This document shows positions 58,230-64,000 of a DNA stretch of 64,000 nt, one piece after another (the first letter of the stretch is position 1; every line of letters begins with the position of its first letter). The stretch is from JAJZAM01 sp027391075. Lineage in GTDB: Bacteria > Actinomycetota > Acidimicrobiia > Acidimicrobiales > Palsa-688. The stretch spans positions 1 through 64,000 of the forward strand of contig DAHYHI010000106.1 of assembly GCA_027391075.1 (NCBI GenBank). The letters are read 5' to 3'. The notes beneath the pieces were generated by a model. The model had not been told where the DNA came from. It saw only the letters and a list, made by a program, of their open reading frames with translations, and made no database searches. The translations under genes were made by a program, and so were the position numbers.

Positions 58230-59057
58230 GTGGCACTGCCTCTTCCTAGCTCGCTGTCGCCTTCCAAGGTCACCGCCTTCAAGGACTGCGCCCTGGCGTT
58301 CCGCCTTTCCGTCATCGAACGGCTCCCGGAGCCGCCGTCGCCTTACGCCGCAAAAGGAACTCTTGTTCACCGGGCGTTGGAGCTTCTCATGTGGCAGGAG
58401 GAGCCGCCAGATCGAACACGCGAAACTGCTCTTCGCAAGCTGGCCGTGGCAGTACCGGAAGTGCTCGACAGTGCCGAGTACCGCGGCCTATGTTTGTCGG
58501 AGAAGGAGCGCTCCGACTTCGTCGACGATGCTGTCAGCCTGATCGACAATTACTTTAGGCTTGAGGATCCTAACGACGTCCGAGTGATGGGAACCGAGCT
58601 TCGCATGTCAGCCCAACTCGGTTCGCTGCGCCTTTCGGGAATAATCGACCGTTTGGAGCTCGACGGCGACGACCTCGTTGTCACCGACTACAAGACCGGT
58701 CGCGCGCCTGGTGCCAACTTCGAGCAGTCCAAGCTCGGCGGAGTCCATTTCTACGCCTTCTTGTGCTCCGAGGTTCTGGGCCGTCGCCCCGACAGGGTCC
58801 AGCTTCTACACCTTCGCGAGCCGCTCGTGATCTCAACCGTCCCGTCCGAACAGTCGGTGACCGCACTTCGCCGCCAAGCCGGCGCTTTGTGGTCGGCCGT
58901 GGTGACGGCCTGTGATCGGGAAGATTTCAGGCCAAAGCCGGGCAGGCTCTGCTCCTACTGCTCCTATCGCGACTACTGCCCGGCCGTGGGCGGAGACCTG
59001 GGGCTCCTCGAAGCATCAGGAGCCCACGCCGGCACCGCCACGGTGACTACGGGCTAG
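58230..59057 (+). CDS. RecB-like PD-(D/E)XK nuclease with Fe-S cysteines
   Basis: 275-residue Cas4/AddB-like exonuclease domain. LSPSKVTAFKDCALAFRL has the first Cys (about 20), GTLVHRALELL the active-site His, GIIDRLELDGDDLVVTDYKT the Asp and D-x-K catalytic pair, and CSYCSYRDYCP the last three Cys of a [4Fe-4S] site. Probably DNA repair. No CRISPR array or cas genes are in the window, so Cas4 is unlikely. It begins immediately after the upstream stop. Confidence 0.88.
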   Translation: MALPLPSSLSPSKVTAFKDCALAFRLSVIERLPEPPSPYAAKGTLVHRALELLMWQEEPPDRTRETALRKLAVAVPEVLDSAEYRGLCLSEKERSDFVDDAVSLIDNYFRLEDPNDVRVMGTELRMSAQLGSLRLSGIIDRLELDGDDLVVTDYKTGRAPGANFEQSKLGGVHFYAFLCSEVLGRRPDRVQLLHLREPLVISTVPSEQSVTALRRQAGALWSAVVTACDREDFRPKPGRLCSYCSYRDYCPAVGGDLGLLEASGAHAGTATVTTG

Positions 59058-59068
59058 GACACTACACA

Positions 59069-59632
59069 ATGAGGAACATGCCGACGATCCCTTTACCTCG
59101 TATCTTCGAGCCTTTGGACAAGGTGGCGGACACCTTCTTCGAGCGCAAACTGCGCAATAGCCGCGCAGTTGACATGGTCATGTACACTGCCAGTGCCGTC
59201 GGGGATCACGGCGTCGTGTGGCTTGCTATCGCCGGGGTGCAGGCGGCCAGGCGCGCGCAGCGCGGCGCTTCATGGCGGCGACGATTCGGGAGGGTGGCTG
59301 TTGGTCTCGCAGTAGAGTCCGTGGTGGTCAACGGTCCGGTCAAGCTGCTGTTCCGCCGGAGCAGACCGTCGCATGAAGGACCCCGGCCGATGCACCTGCG
59401 ACAACCTCGAACGAGCAGCTTCCCAAGTGGCCATGCGGCAGCGGCCTTCTTCGGCGCCGCCTTGCTGCGAGACGACGACCCGGCGTGGCCCGTGTACTAT
59501 CTGCTCGCTGTCATAGTGGCGGTGAGCAGGGTACACGTTCGGATACACCACGCTTCGGACGTCGTCGGCGGCGTGGCTACTGGGATACTTCTAGGCGAGA
59601 TGGTCCGTAGGCTTGTACCAGTAGAGGAATGA
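59069..59632 (+). CDS. PAP2-family membrane phosphatase
   Basis: 187 residues. The three catalytic motifs are KLLFRRSRP, SFPSGHAAA and SRVHVRIHHASDV. Hydrophobic segments lie around 40-55, 85-100, 125-145 and 160-178. Such enzymes dephosphorylate lipid phosphates (undecaprenyl pyrophosphate, phosphatidic acid); the substrate is not determinable. ATG 59069 follows the nuclease stop closely. Confidence 0.88.
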   Translation: MRNMPTIPLPRIFEPLDKVADTFFERKLRNSRAVDMVMYTASAVGDHGVVWLAIAGVQAARRAQRGASWRRRFGRVAVGLAVESVVVNGPVKLLFRRSRPSHEGPRPMHLRQPRTSSFPSGHAAAAFFGAALLRDDDPAWPVYYLLAVIVAVSRVHVRIHHASDVVGGVATGILLGEMVRRLVPVEE

Positions 59633-59645
59633 CACAGGGGGCTGA

Positions 59646-60263
59646 GTGGTTGGTATAGGCATGCCCCAAAGTTTCTCGGTTACCTGGGATTACCGCTGCC
59701 CGTTCGCTCGCATCGCCCACGACCACATCCTTACCGGACTCGAAGCCGGGGCCGACTGGGACGTAACCTGCCTAGCGTTCTCGTTGGACCAAAGCCACGT
59801 CGAAGACGGTGAGACCCCGGTGTGGGAAGAACCGGAGCGCTATCCGGGGATGCTCCCGAATCTCGCTGGGATCGTCGTGCGGGACCACCAGCCGGAGCTT
59901 TTCAAGCGCGCTCACAGGGCGCTGTTCTCGGCCCGCCACGACGAGTCCCTCGACCTGAGGGACCGGTCGATAGTCGGAAAGGTTCTGGACTCTGTCGGCG
60001 TCGACGGAGCCGGAGTGCTCGCCGAGATAGACACCGGTTGGCCGCTGCTCACCCTTCGCGACGAGCACACCAAGGCGGTGGACGAACACGCCGTGTTCGG
60101 GGTTCCAACTTTCATCGCCGGGCACGACGCAGCTTTCGTCCGCCTCATGCGCGGCCCACGGGGCGACTCGGCGGTAGCAATCCGCACCGTGGAGAAAGTT
60201 CTAGACATGCTCGTCGGCTGGCCGGAGCTCAATGAGTTCAAGCACCCGACGATCTCGAACTGA
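59646..60263 (+). CDS. DsbA-family thioredoxin-fold oxidoreductase
   Basis: 205 residues. FSVTWDYRCPFARIAHDHIL places a single Cys at the N-terminus of the first helix, as in mycothiol-dependent DsbA-like reductases; the second Cys is absent (CPFA). DEHAVFGVPTFIAGHDAAFV holds the cis-Pro loop. Cytoplasmic, without signal peptide. GTG 59646 is preferred (AGGGGG upstream); ATG 59661 is possible. Confidence 0.82.
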   Translation: MVGIGMPQSFSVTWDYRCPFARIAHDHILTGLEAGADWDVTCLAFSLDQSHVEDGETPVWEEPERYPGMLPNLAGIVVRDHQPELFKRAHRALFSARHDESLDLRDRSIVGKVLDSVGVDGAGVLAEIDTGWPLLTLRDEHTKAVDEHAVFGVPTFIAGHDAAFVRLMRGPRGDSAVAIRTVEKVLDMLVGWPELNEFKHPTISN

Positions 60264-60543
60264 GCCGGCCGCCCCGAATCGGCCTCGTCTCCAACTTGGC
60301 TCGGTTGGCCTGAGCCCGGGTGAGGCGGTGCGCTGGCAGGTCACGCCCGGCGGCCGGTGGCGCAGCGGGGTAGCCCTGCACATCGAGTTCGACGGTAGTC
60401 TCGGAGTTCGCGACTCCAACGGAGCGCTTCGCAGCCTGCGCCTCGATCGTGTCCACGTGCGACGGTCCGACAAAACGGCTCGTATGGCGTGGGAAGCTCT
60501 AACCGACCGCATGGCACGCGCCGAACAGCTGAGTCTGCTTTAG
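60232..60543 (+). CDS. Conserved-looking small protein, function unknown
   Basis: 103 residues overlapping the DsbA-like gene by 32 bases. After a disordered N-terminus, LSPGEAVRWQVTPGGRWRSG and ALHIEFDGSLGVRDSNGALR look like a small SH3-like beta barrel. WEALTDRMARAEQLSLL forms a C-terminal helix. The pattern and codon use are gene-like, but I recognise no named family. Confidence 0.6.
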   Translation: MSSSTRRSRTEPAAPNRPRLQLGSVGLSPGEAVRWQVTPGGRWRSGVALHIEFDGSLGVRDSNGALRSLRLDRVHVRRSDKTARMAWEALTDRMARAEQLSLL

Positions 60544-60573
60544 CCTGCCGTGCCATACGTTGCGGCCGGACCC

Positions 60574-61290
60574 TCAGCGGTCAACGTCTCCGCTGGGAAG
60601 CGGCTCCGCCTCCGAGCCCGGCGCTGCGAGACGATCACGGTCGTGTTTTGCGTAGGAACCGACCTGCTCTTGACCTGACATTGCTGCTATCGCCGTCATG
60701 ATCTCGTCGGTCATGCGCCTGAAGTCTTCCGGTCCCAGCGGGGACATCGCGGCCTCCCGAGCGGCGAAACGGATCGGGGGGCCGAACATCACGGTCACCT
60801 TCTTACCCGGCCGCGGGAACATAGCCCCGACAGGTTGAACCGCTGCAGTGCCAAACTGAGCGACCGGAACTACGACCGCCGAACAGTCGACCGCCAGACG
60901 GGACACCCCCGTGTGGCCCCGATAGAGACGCCCGTCACGCGACCTGGTGCCTTCGGGGTATATGCCGAGCACGCCGCCCCCGTCGAGAACCTGTCGGGCC
61001 GCTGCCAGTGCGCGCTCGGACGCCGAACCACCCTCGCGCGCTAGGGGGATCATCCCCACCGCGCGGAAGAACCAGGCGGTCTTCGCCGACTCGAAGTACT
61101 CGGCCTTGGCGACAAAGGTGACCCGCCTGCGAACGCACATCGGCAAGAAGATGCTGTCGATGAACGACCGGTGGTTGCTTGCAAGGATGACTGGACCTGA
61201 CTTAGGCACGTTGGACCTCCCGACGCAACGCACCCGGAACGCCAGACGCAGAAGCGGCGTCAGGAGGATCTTCAAAGCCCAGTAGGCCAT
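60574..61290 (-). CDS. plsC: 1-acyl-sn-glycerol-3-phosphate acyltransferase
   Basis: 238-residue PlsC-type acyltransferase for phosphatidic acid synthesis. ILASNHRSFIDSIFLP carries the catalytic HX4D (His40, Asp45), VTFVAKAEYFESAKTAWFF is block II, and LGIYPEGTRSRDGRLYRGHTG block III. VVPVAQFGTAAVQP follows. The N-terminal helix (LLTPLLRLAFRV) may associate with the membrane. It begins just before the alaC stop on the same strand. Confidence 0.92.
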   Translation of the reverse strand: MAYWALKILLTPLLRLAFRVRCVGRSNVPKSGPVILASNHRSFIDSIFLPMCVRRRVTFVAKAEYFESAKTAWFFRAVGMIPLAREGGSASERALAAARQVLDGGGVLGIYPEGTRSRDGRLYRGHTGVSRLAVDCSAVVVPVAQFGTAAVQPVGAMFPRPGKKVTVMFGPPIRFAAREAAMSPLGPEDFRRMTDEIMTAIAAMSGQEQVGSYAKHDRDRLAAPGSEAEPLPSGDVDR

Positions 61291-61294
61291 CTTT

Positions 61295-62470
61295 CTACCC
61301 CAGTTTCGTCAAGGACCTTCGCAAGTTGCGAACAGCCTGGCCGATGCGCTGCTCATTCTCGATCAGCGCGAACCTCACGAAGCCCTCGCCGCCCTTACCG
61401 AAGCCGACACCAGGAGAAGTTGCCACCTCGGCGTCGGTTACGAGGAATTTAGCGAACTCGAGTGACCCCATCTCCGCGTAAGGCTCAGGTATCGGAGCCC
61501 AGACGAACATGGTTCCTTTGGGCGGAGTGACCTGCCAGCCGATACGGTTCAGGCCGTCGCAAAGAGCGTTGCGGCGGGACTGGTAGATCTCGTTGACCTC
61601 TTTGGGGTAGTCCGGCGCCTCGTTGAGCGCCACGATGGACGCTATCTGGATGGGTTGGAAGGTTCCGTAGTCGAGGTAGCTCTTGAGCTTTGTCAGTGCC
61701 GCCACGATCTGTGGGTTTCCGACCATGAAAGCCATTCTCCACCCTGCCATGGAGAAGCTCTTAGTCAGCGTGTAGAACTCGACTGCCACGTCTTTCGCTC
61801 CGGGGACCTGCATGATCGACGGCGGCTGGTAGCCGTCGAACGACGTGTCGGAGTAGGCGAAGTCGTGTACGAGTACAACGTCGTGCTCCCGCGCGAACTC
61901 CACGAGGCGGGTCATCCACGCTATGTCGACGCACTCGGTGGTCGGATTATGCGGGAAAGAGAAGACGATGACCCTCGGGCGGGGCCAAGTGGACTCCCAG
62001 CTGTTCATCAGGTTTGCGAAGAAGTCCTGGTCAGGTCCGAGCCGGACCTGTTGGACGTCGGCTCCAGCGAACAGCGGCGCATAGATGTGGATCGGGTAGC
62101 TGGGCGTCGGAACGAGCGCAGTGTCACCCGGCCCGACGAGCGTCCACATGAGATGCGACAAGCCTTCCTTAGCTCCTATGGTGGCGACCACCTCGCTGTC
62201 AGGGTCCAACTCAACCCCGAAGCGGCGCAGGTACAGGTTGGAGATGGCAAGGCGAAGCTTCGGGATTCCCTTCGAAGCTGAATACCTATGGTTTCGAGGG
62301 TTGCGCGCTGCTTCAGCCAGCTTCTCGACGGCGATCTCGGGGCTTGGGATGTCTGGGTTCCCAAATCCCATGTCGACCACGTCGCGCCCAGCGTGACGTG
62401 CCTCGTCGCGAAGTTGATTGATAATGGCGAAGACATAGGGCGGCAGCCCGTTTATCCGACGGAATTCCAC
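61295..62470 (-). CDS. alaC: Glutamate-pyruvate aminotransferase AlaC-like
   Basis: 391-residue class I aminotransferase strongly resembling E. coli AlaC. FRRINGLPPYVFAIINQL, HRYSASKGIPKLRLAIS, GAKEGLSHLMWTLVGPGDT and SYPIHIYAPLFAGADV match, and FYTLTKSFSMAGWRMAFMVG holds the PLP Lys237. SLEFAKFLVTDAEVATSPGV and FVRFALIENEQRIGQAVRNL follow. It makes alanine from pyruvate and glutamate. Start GTG 62470, with TAACCT six bases upstream. Confidence 0.92.
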   Translation of the reverse strand: MEFRRINGLPPYVFAIINQLRDEARHAGRDVVDMGFGNPDIPSPEIAVEKLAEAARNPRNHRYSASKGIPKLRLAISNLYLRRFGVELDPDSEVVATIGAKEGLSHLMWTLVGPGDTALVPTPSYPIHIYAPLFAGADVQQVRLGPDQDFFANLMNSWESTWPRPRVIVFSFPHNPTTECVDIAWMTRLVEFAREHDVVLVHDFAYSDTSFDGYQPPSIMQVPGAKDVAVEFYTLTKSFSMAGWRMAFMVGNPQIVAALTKLKSYLDYGTFQPIQIASIVALNEAPDYPKEVNEIYQSRRNALCDGLNRIGWQVTPPKGTMFVWAPIPEPYAEMGSLEFAKFLVTDAEVATSPGVGFGKGGEGFVRFALIENEQRIGQAVRNLRRSLTKLG

Positions 62471-62476
62471 GAACTG

Positions 62477-62482
62477 AGGTTA
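62477..62482 (-). promoter_or_regulatory. Putative leaderless -10 (TAACCT) for alaC
   Basis: TAACCT, six-base spacer CAGTTC, then GTG 62470. Confidence 0.45.
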
Positions 62483-62496
62483 CTAGACCTGCCGGT

Positions 62497-63468
62497 TCAG
62501 GACACCACGCCACCTTCTGCGGCCATCGCCATCGCCATCGCCATGAGGCCAGCACCGACCGCAGCGGACTTCTCTCCTAGCAAGGCTGGGACAACTGGCA
62601 CTTGCGGACGGACCCGTGCGCCCATCGCCAGTCCGTCGAGACTGGCTCTAATCGGGGCCATGAGCACTTCCCCGGCTTTGATCATCCCGCCGCCGACGAC
62701 TACGACCTGCGGGTCGAAGATGTTCACTAGGTTGGCGATCCCGACCGCCACGAAACGCCCGAGGGCGGCCATCAGGCGCAGCGCGTCGGGGTCACCGCCG
62801 ATTGCGGCAGTAGTCACGTGCTCGCCAGTCACCGCGGCCGGGTCACCTCCTGCGAGGTCGAGGACGAGTGGGGCCCGGCCACTGCCGGCCTCTTGTCGGG
62901 CGAGCTCCCCTAGGGCGCTGCCCGACGCGAAACGCTCCCAGCAGCCTCTGTTCCCACAAGGACAGGGGGGTCCGTCTACTTCGAGGACCATGTGACCGAA
63001 CTCGCCGGCCATCCGGTTGGTCCCCTCGTAGAGGCGGCCGTCTATGACGATCCCACCGCCGATACCGGTTCCAAGAGACACCATGAGCATGTCGGCGCTG
63101 CCCCTGCCCGCTCCTGAGACGTATTCCCCCCAGGCTGCGCAGGTGGCGTCGTTACCGATCCAAAGTCTGGTCCCGCCGAGACGATGCGACACCAGTTCTC
63201 CCAGGCGAGTTCCGATCGACGACTGGAGATTGGGGGCGAAGAGGATCGTTCCTGCGGAGTCGATCAAAGCGGGCACCCCGATACCCACCGAGTCGGGCGT
63301 CCCGCCACCTATACGCACTGCGACGTCGGTGACCTGTGAAACGAGGTCTGCGCCTCTTATCGGCTCCTTGGTCGCCTCGATGACGTCGCCGTCGGAGCCC
63401 AAGAGGACCGCCAAGAGCTTCGTGCCGCCGACGTCCACGCCGACAGCCGGGCCTCGGGTCGAATTCAT
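62497..63468 (-). CDS. ROK-family sugar kinase (glucokinase type)
   Basis: 323 residues. AVGVDVGGTKLLAVLLG is the ATP phosphate loop and WIGNDATCAAWGEYVSG holds the catalytic Asp. SLGTGIGGGIVIDGRLYEG and AGEFGHMVLEVDGPPCPCGN, plus RGCWERFASG, give the ROK zinc site. Probably ATP-glucokinase. The C-terminus GLMAMAMAMAAEGG comes from a hexanucleotide repeat. Confidence 0.92.
   Translation of the reverse strand: MNSTRGPAVGVDVGGTKLLAVLLGSDGDVIEATKEPIRGADLVSQVTDVAVRIGGGTPDSVGIGVPALIDSAGTILFAPNLQSSIGTRLGELVSHRLGGTRLWIGNDATCAAWGEYVSGAGRGSADMLMVSLGTGIGGGIVIDGRLYEGTNRMAGEFGHMVLEVDGPPCPCGNRGCWERFASGSALGELARQEAGSGRAPLVLDLAGGDPAAVTGEHVTTAAIGGDPDALRLMAALGRFVAVGIANLVNIFDPQVVVVGGGMIKAGEVLMAPIRASLDGLAMGARVRPQVPVVPALLGEKSAAVGAGLMAMAMAMAAEGGVVS
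62522..62544. repeat. GCCATC hexanucleotide repeat at the ROK gene 3' end
   Basis: Nearly four copies of GCCATC, read as Met-Ala repeats on the coding strand near the C-terminus. A six-base unit keeps frame when it expands or contracts. Confidence 0.9.
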
Positions 63469-63477
63469 GCAGTTATC

Positions 63478-63999
63478 TCAACTACCCGCGACGCGCGCCA
63501 GCAGGCGTCGCATACCACCCAGCCAGCGGTCCCGGTCGGCCACCTTGGCCTTCTCGTACTCGTGGACCTGAGGGTGCGGAAGTATCAGGAACCTGCCATC
63601 GTTCAACGCTGCGACAACCTCGTCGGCCACCACCGAGGGATCGAGGATCTCACCGCTCGCTTCGAGCTCCGTGCGTCCGGCACCGTCGCCCCCGGTGACC
63701 ATAGGCGTGCGGACCCCCTGCGGGCACAGGCAGTGCAGGCTGACACCACTCGAACCGTAGTTGACGGCAAGCCATTCGGCTATCGCTACCGACGCATGCT
63801 TGGTAACGGTGTAAGGAGCCGACTGCATCATCATCAACAAGCCCGCGGCAGAAGCGGTGATTACCATCGCGCCGCTCCCGCGCTGCGCCATTGCTGGCAT
63901 GACAGAGCGCGCAGCGTAAACGTGCGCCATAGCGTGAACACGCCAGGAGCGCTGCCACGCTTCGTCGTCACCGAGACCCGGCCCGGTCGCTATGCCGGC
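63478..63999 (-). CDS. Short-chain dehydrogenase, 5' end cut by window edge
   Basis: 174 codons are visible and continue off the right edge; the Rossmann start lies outside. NAG-like AGIATGPGLGDDEAWQRSWR leads into VHAMAHVYAARSVMPAMAQR, typical of SDR helix 4. The catalytic Ser is in AMVITASAAGLL, with Tyr and Lys in SAPYTVTKHASVAIAEWLAV. The C-terminal HPQVHEYEKAKVADRDRWLG resembles SDRs of the actinobacterial alcohol-dehydrogenase-like group. Substrate unknown. Confidence 0.88.
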   Translation of the reverse strand, partial: AGIATGPGLGDDEAWQRSWRVHAMAHVYAARSVMPAMAQRGSGAMVITASAAGLLMMMQSAPYTVTKHASVAIAEWLAVNYGSSGVSLHCLCPQGVRTPMVTGGDGAGRTELEASGEILDPSVVADEVVAALNDGRFLILPHPQVHEYEKAKVADRDRWLGGMRRLLARVAGS

Positions 64000-64000
64000 G

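Noticed and set aside
58230..59057. Cas4 / CRISPR-associated nuclease
   Set aside because: RecB-type fold with Fe-S cysteines fits, but there is no CRISPR array or other cas gene in the window.
60341..60556. Minus-strand 71-residue frame overlapping the small protein at 60232
   Set aside because: Arg/Cys-rich composition without structure; a shadow of the plus-strand gene.
62522..62544. Phase-variable repeat in the ROK kinase
   Set aside because: The unit is six bases, so copy changes stay in frame near the C-terminus; not a switching mechanism.

Overview
This is a 64 kb stretch of high-GC chromosome that reads as core genome of a deep-branching actinobacterium, most likely class Acidimicrobiia. 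Four things point there: the gene order pth-rplY-prs-glmU / mfd-mazG / eno-ftsB / ksgA-tatD-metG-rsmI, which resembles (from memory) the block around Rv1003-Rv1026 of Mycobacterium tuberculosis; genes for the actinobacterial extra ribosomal proteins bS22 and bL37; an F420-type FrhB protein; and MurA with Asp in place of the catalytic Cys. I see no phage, IS element, integrase, CRISPR array or rRNA. One tRNA is present, tRNA-Gln(TTG).

Layout. 1-0.8 kb: nickel superoxide dismutase (sodN, cut by the window edge), divergent from its maturation peptidase sodX. 0.8-4 kb: GNAT acetyltransferase, class V aminotransferase, Ppx/GppA phosphatase and DUF501. 4-10 kb: a carbon-monoxide-dehydrogenase-type operon (coxS, coxM, coxD, coxE, split XdhC, a MobA-like nucleotidyltransferase, coxG) with no catalytic coxL. 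It sits inside the usual eno-ftsB-DUF501-ppx block. 10-21 kb: ftsB, eno, mazG, a SurA-like lipoprotein, mfd, pth, rplY, prs, and a glmU lacking its acetyltransferase half. 21-24 kb: tRNA-Gln, a DUF2236 protein translationally coupled to FrhB, a flavin-binding split-barrel protein and bS22. 24-31 kb: ispE, ksgA, tatD, metG, rsmI, DUF192, ychF, bL37 and a PfkB sugar kinase. 31-41 kb: pepN, xseAB, a DEAD-box helicase, a membrane protein, murA and a thioesterase. 41-46 kb: a large NAD-glutamate dehydrogenase, enoyl-CoA hydratase, flavodoxin-like protein and AlkA-like glycosylase. 46-52 kb: a lipid region with a fatty-acid desaturase, a Cfa-like methyltransferase and an FAD oxidoreductase (together resembling 10-methyl fatty-acid synthesis), then a methyltransferase and a geranylgeranyl-reductase-family protein. 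52-64 kb: SDR, ATP-dependent DNA ligase, malQ, a DUF72-alpha/beta hydrolase fusion, RecB-like nuclease, PAP2, DsbA-like protein, plsC, alaC, ROK kinase and a partial SDR.

Expression logic. Two start types can be read directly. Genes inside operons commonly overlap the previous stop by four bases (GTGA, ATGA or TTGA). Many transcription-unit heads carry a TANNNT hexamer 6-8 bases before the start codon and no Shine-Dalgarno sequence, the signature of leaderless mRNA. Fourteen such starts are listed. Heads without it, such as sodN, coxS, pepN and the desaturase, usually have a clear AGGAG-like site instead.

Most worth a second look: the pervasive leaderless -10 signal, including two divergent promoter pairs that share one TA dinucleotide; the coxL-less cox module inside a conserved housekeeping block; the truncated GlmU; the probable 10-methyl-branched fatty-acid locus with a palindrome in front of the desaturase; the DUF72-hydrolase fusion; and the DUF2236-FrhB pair.
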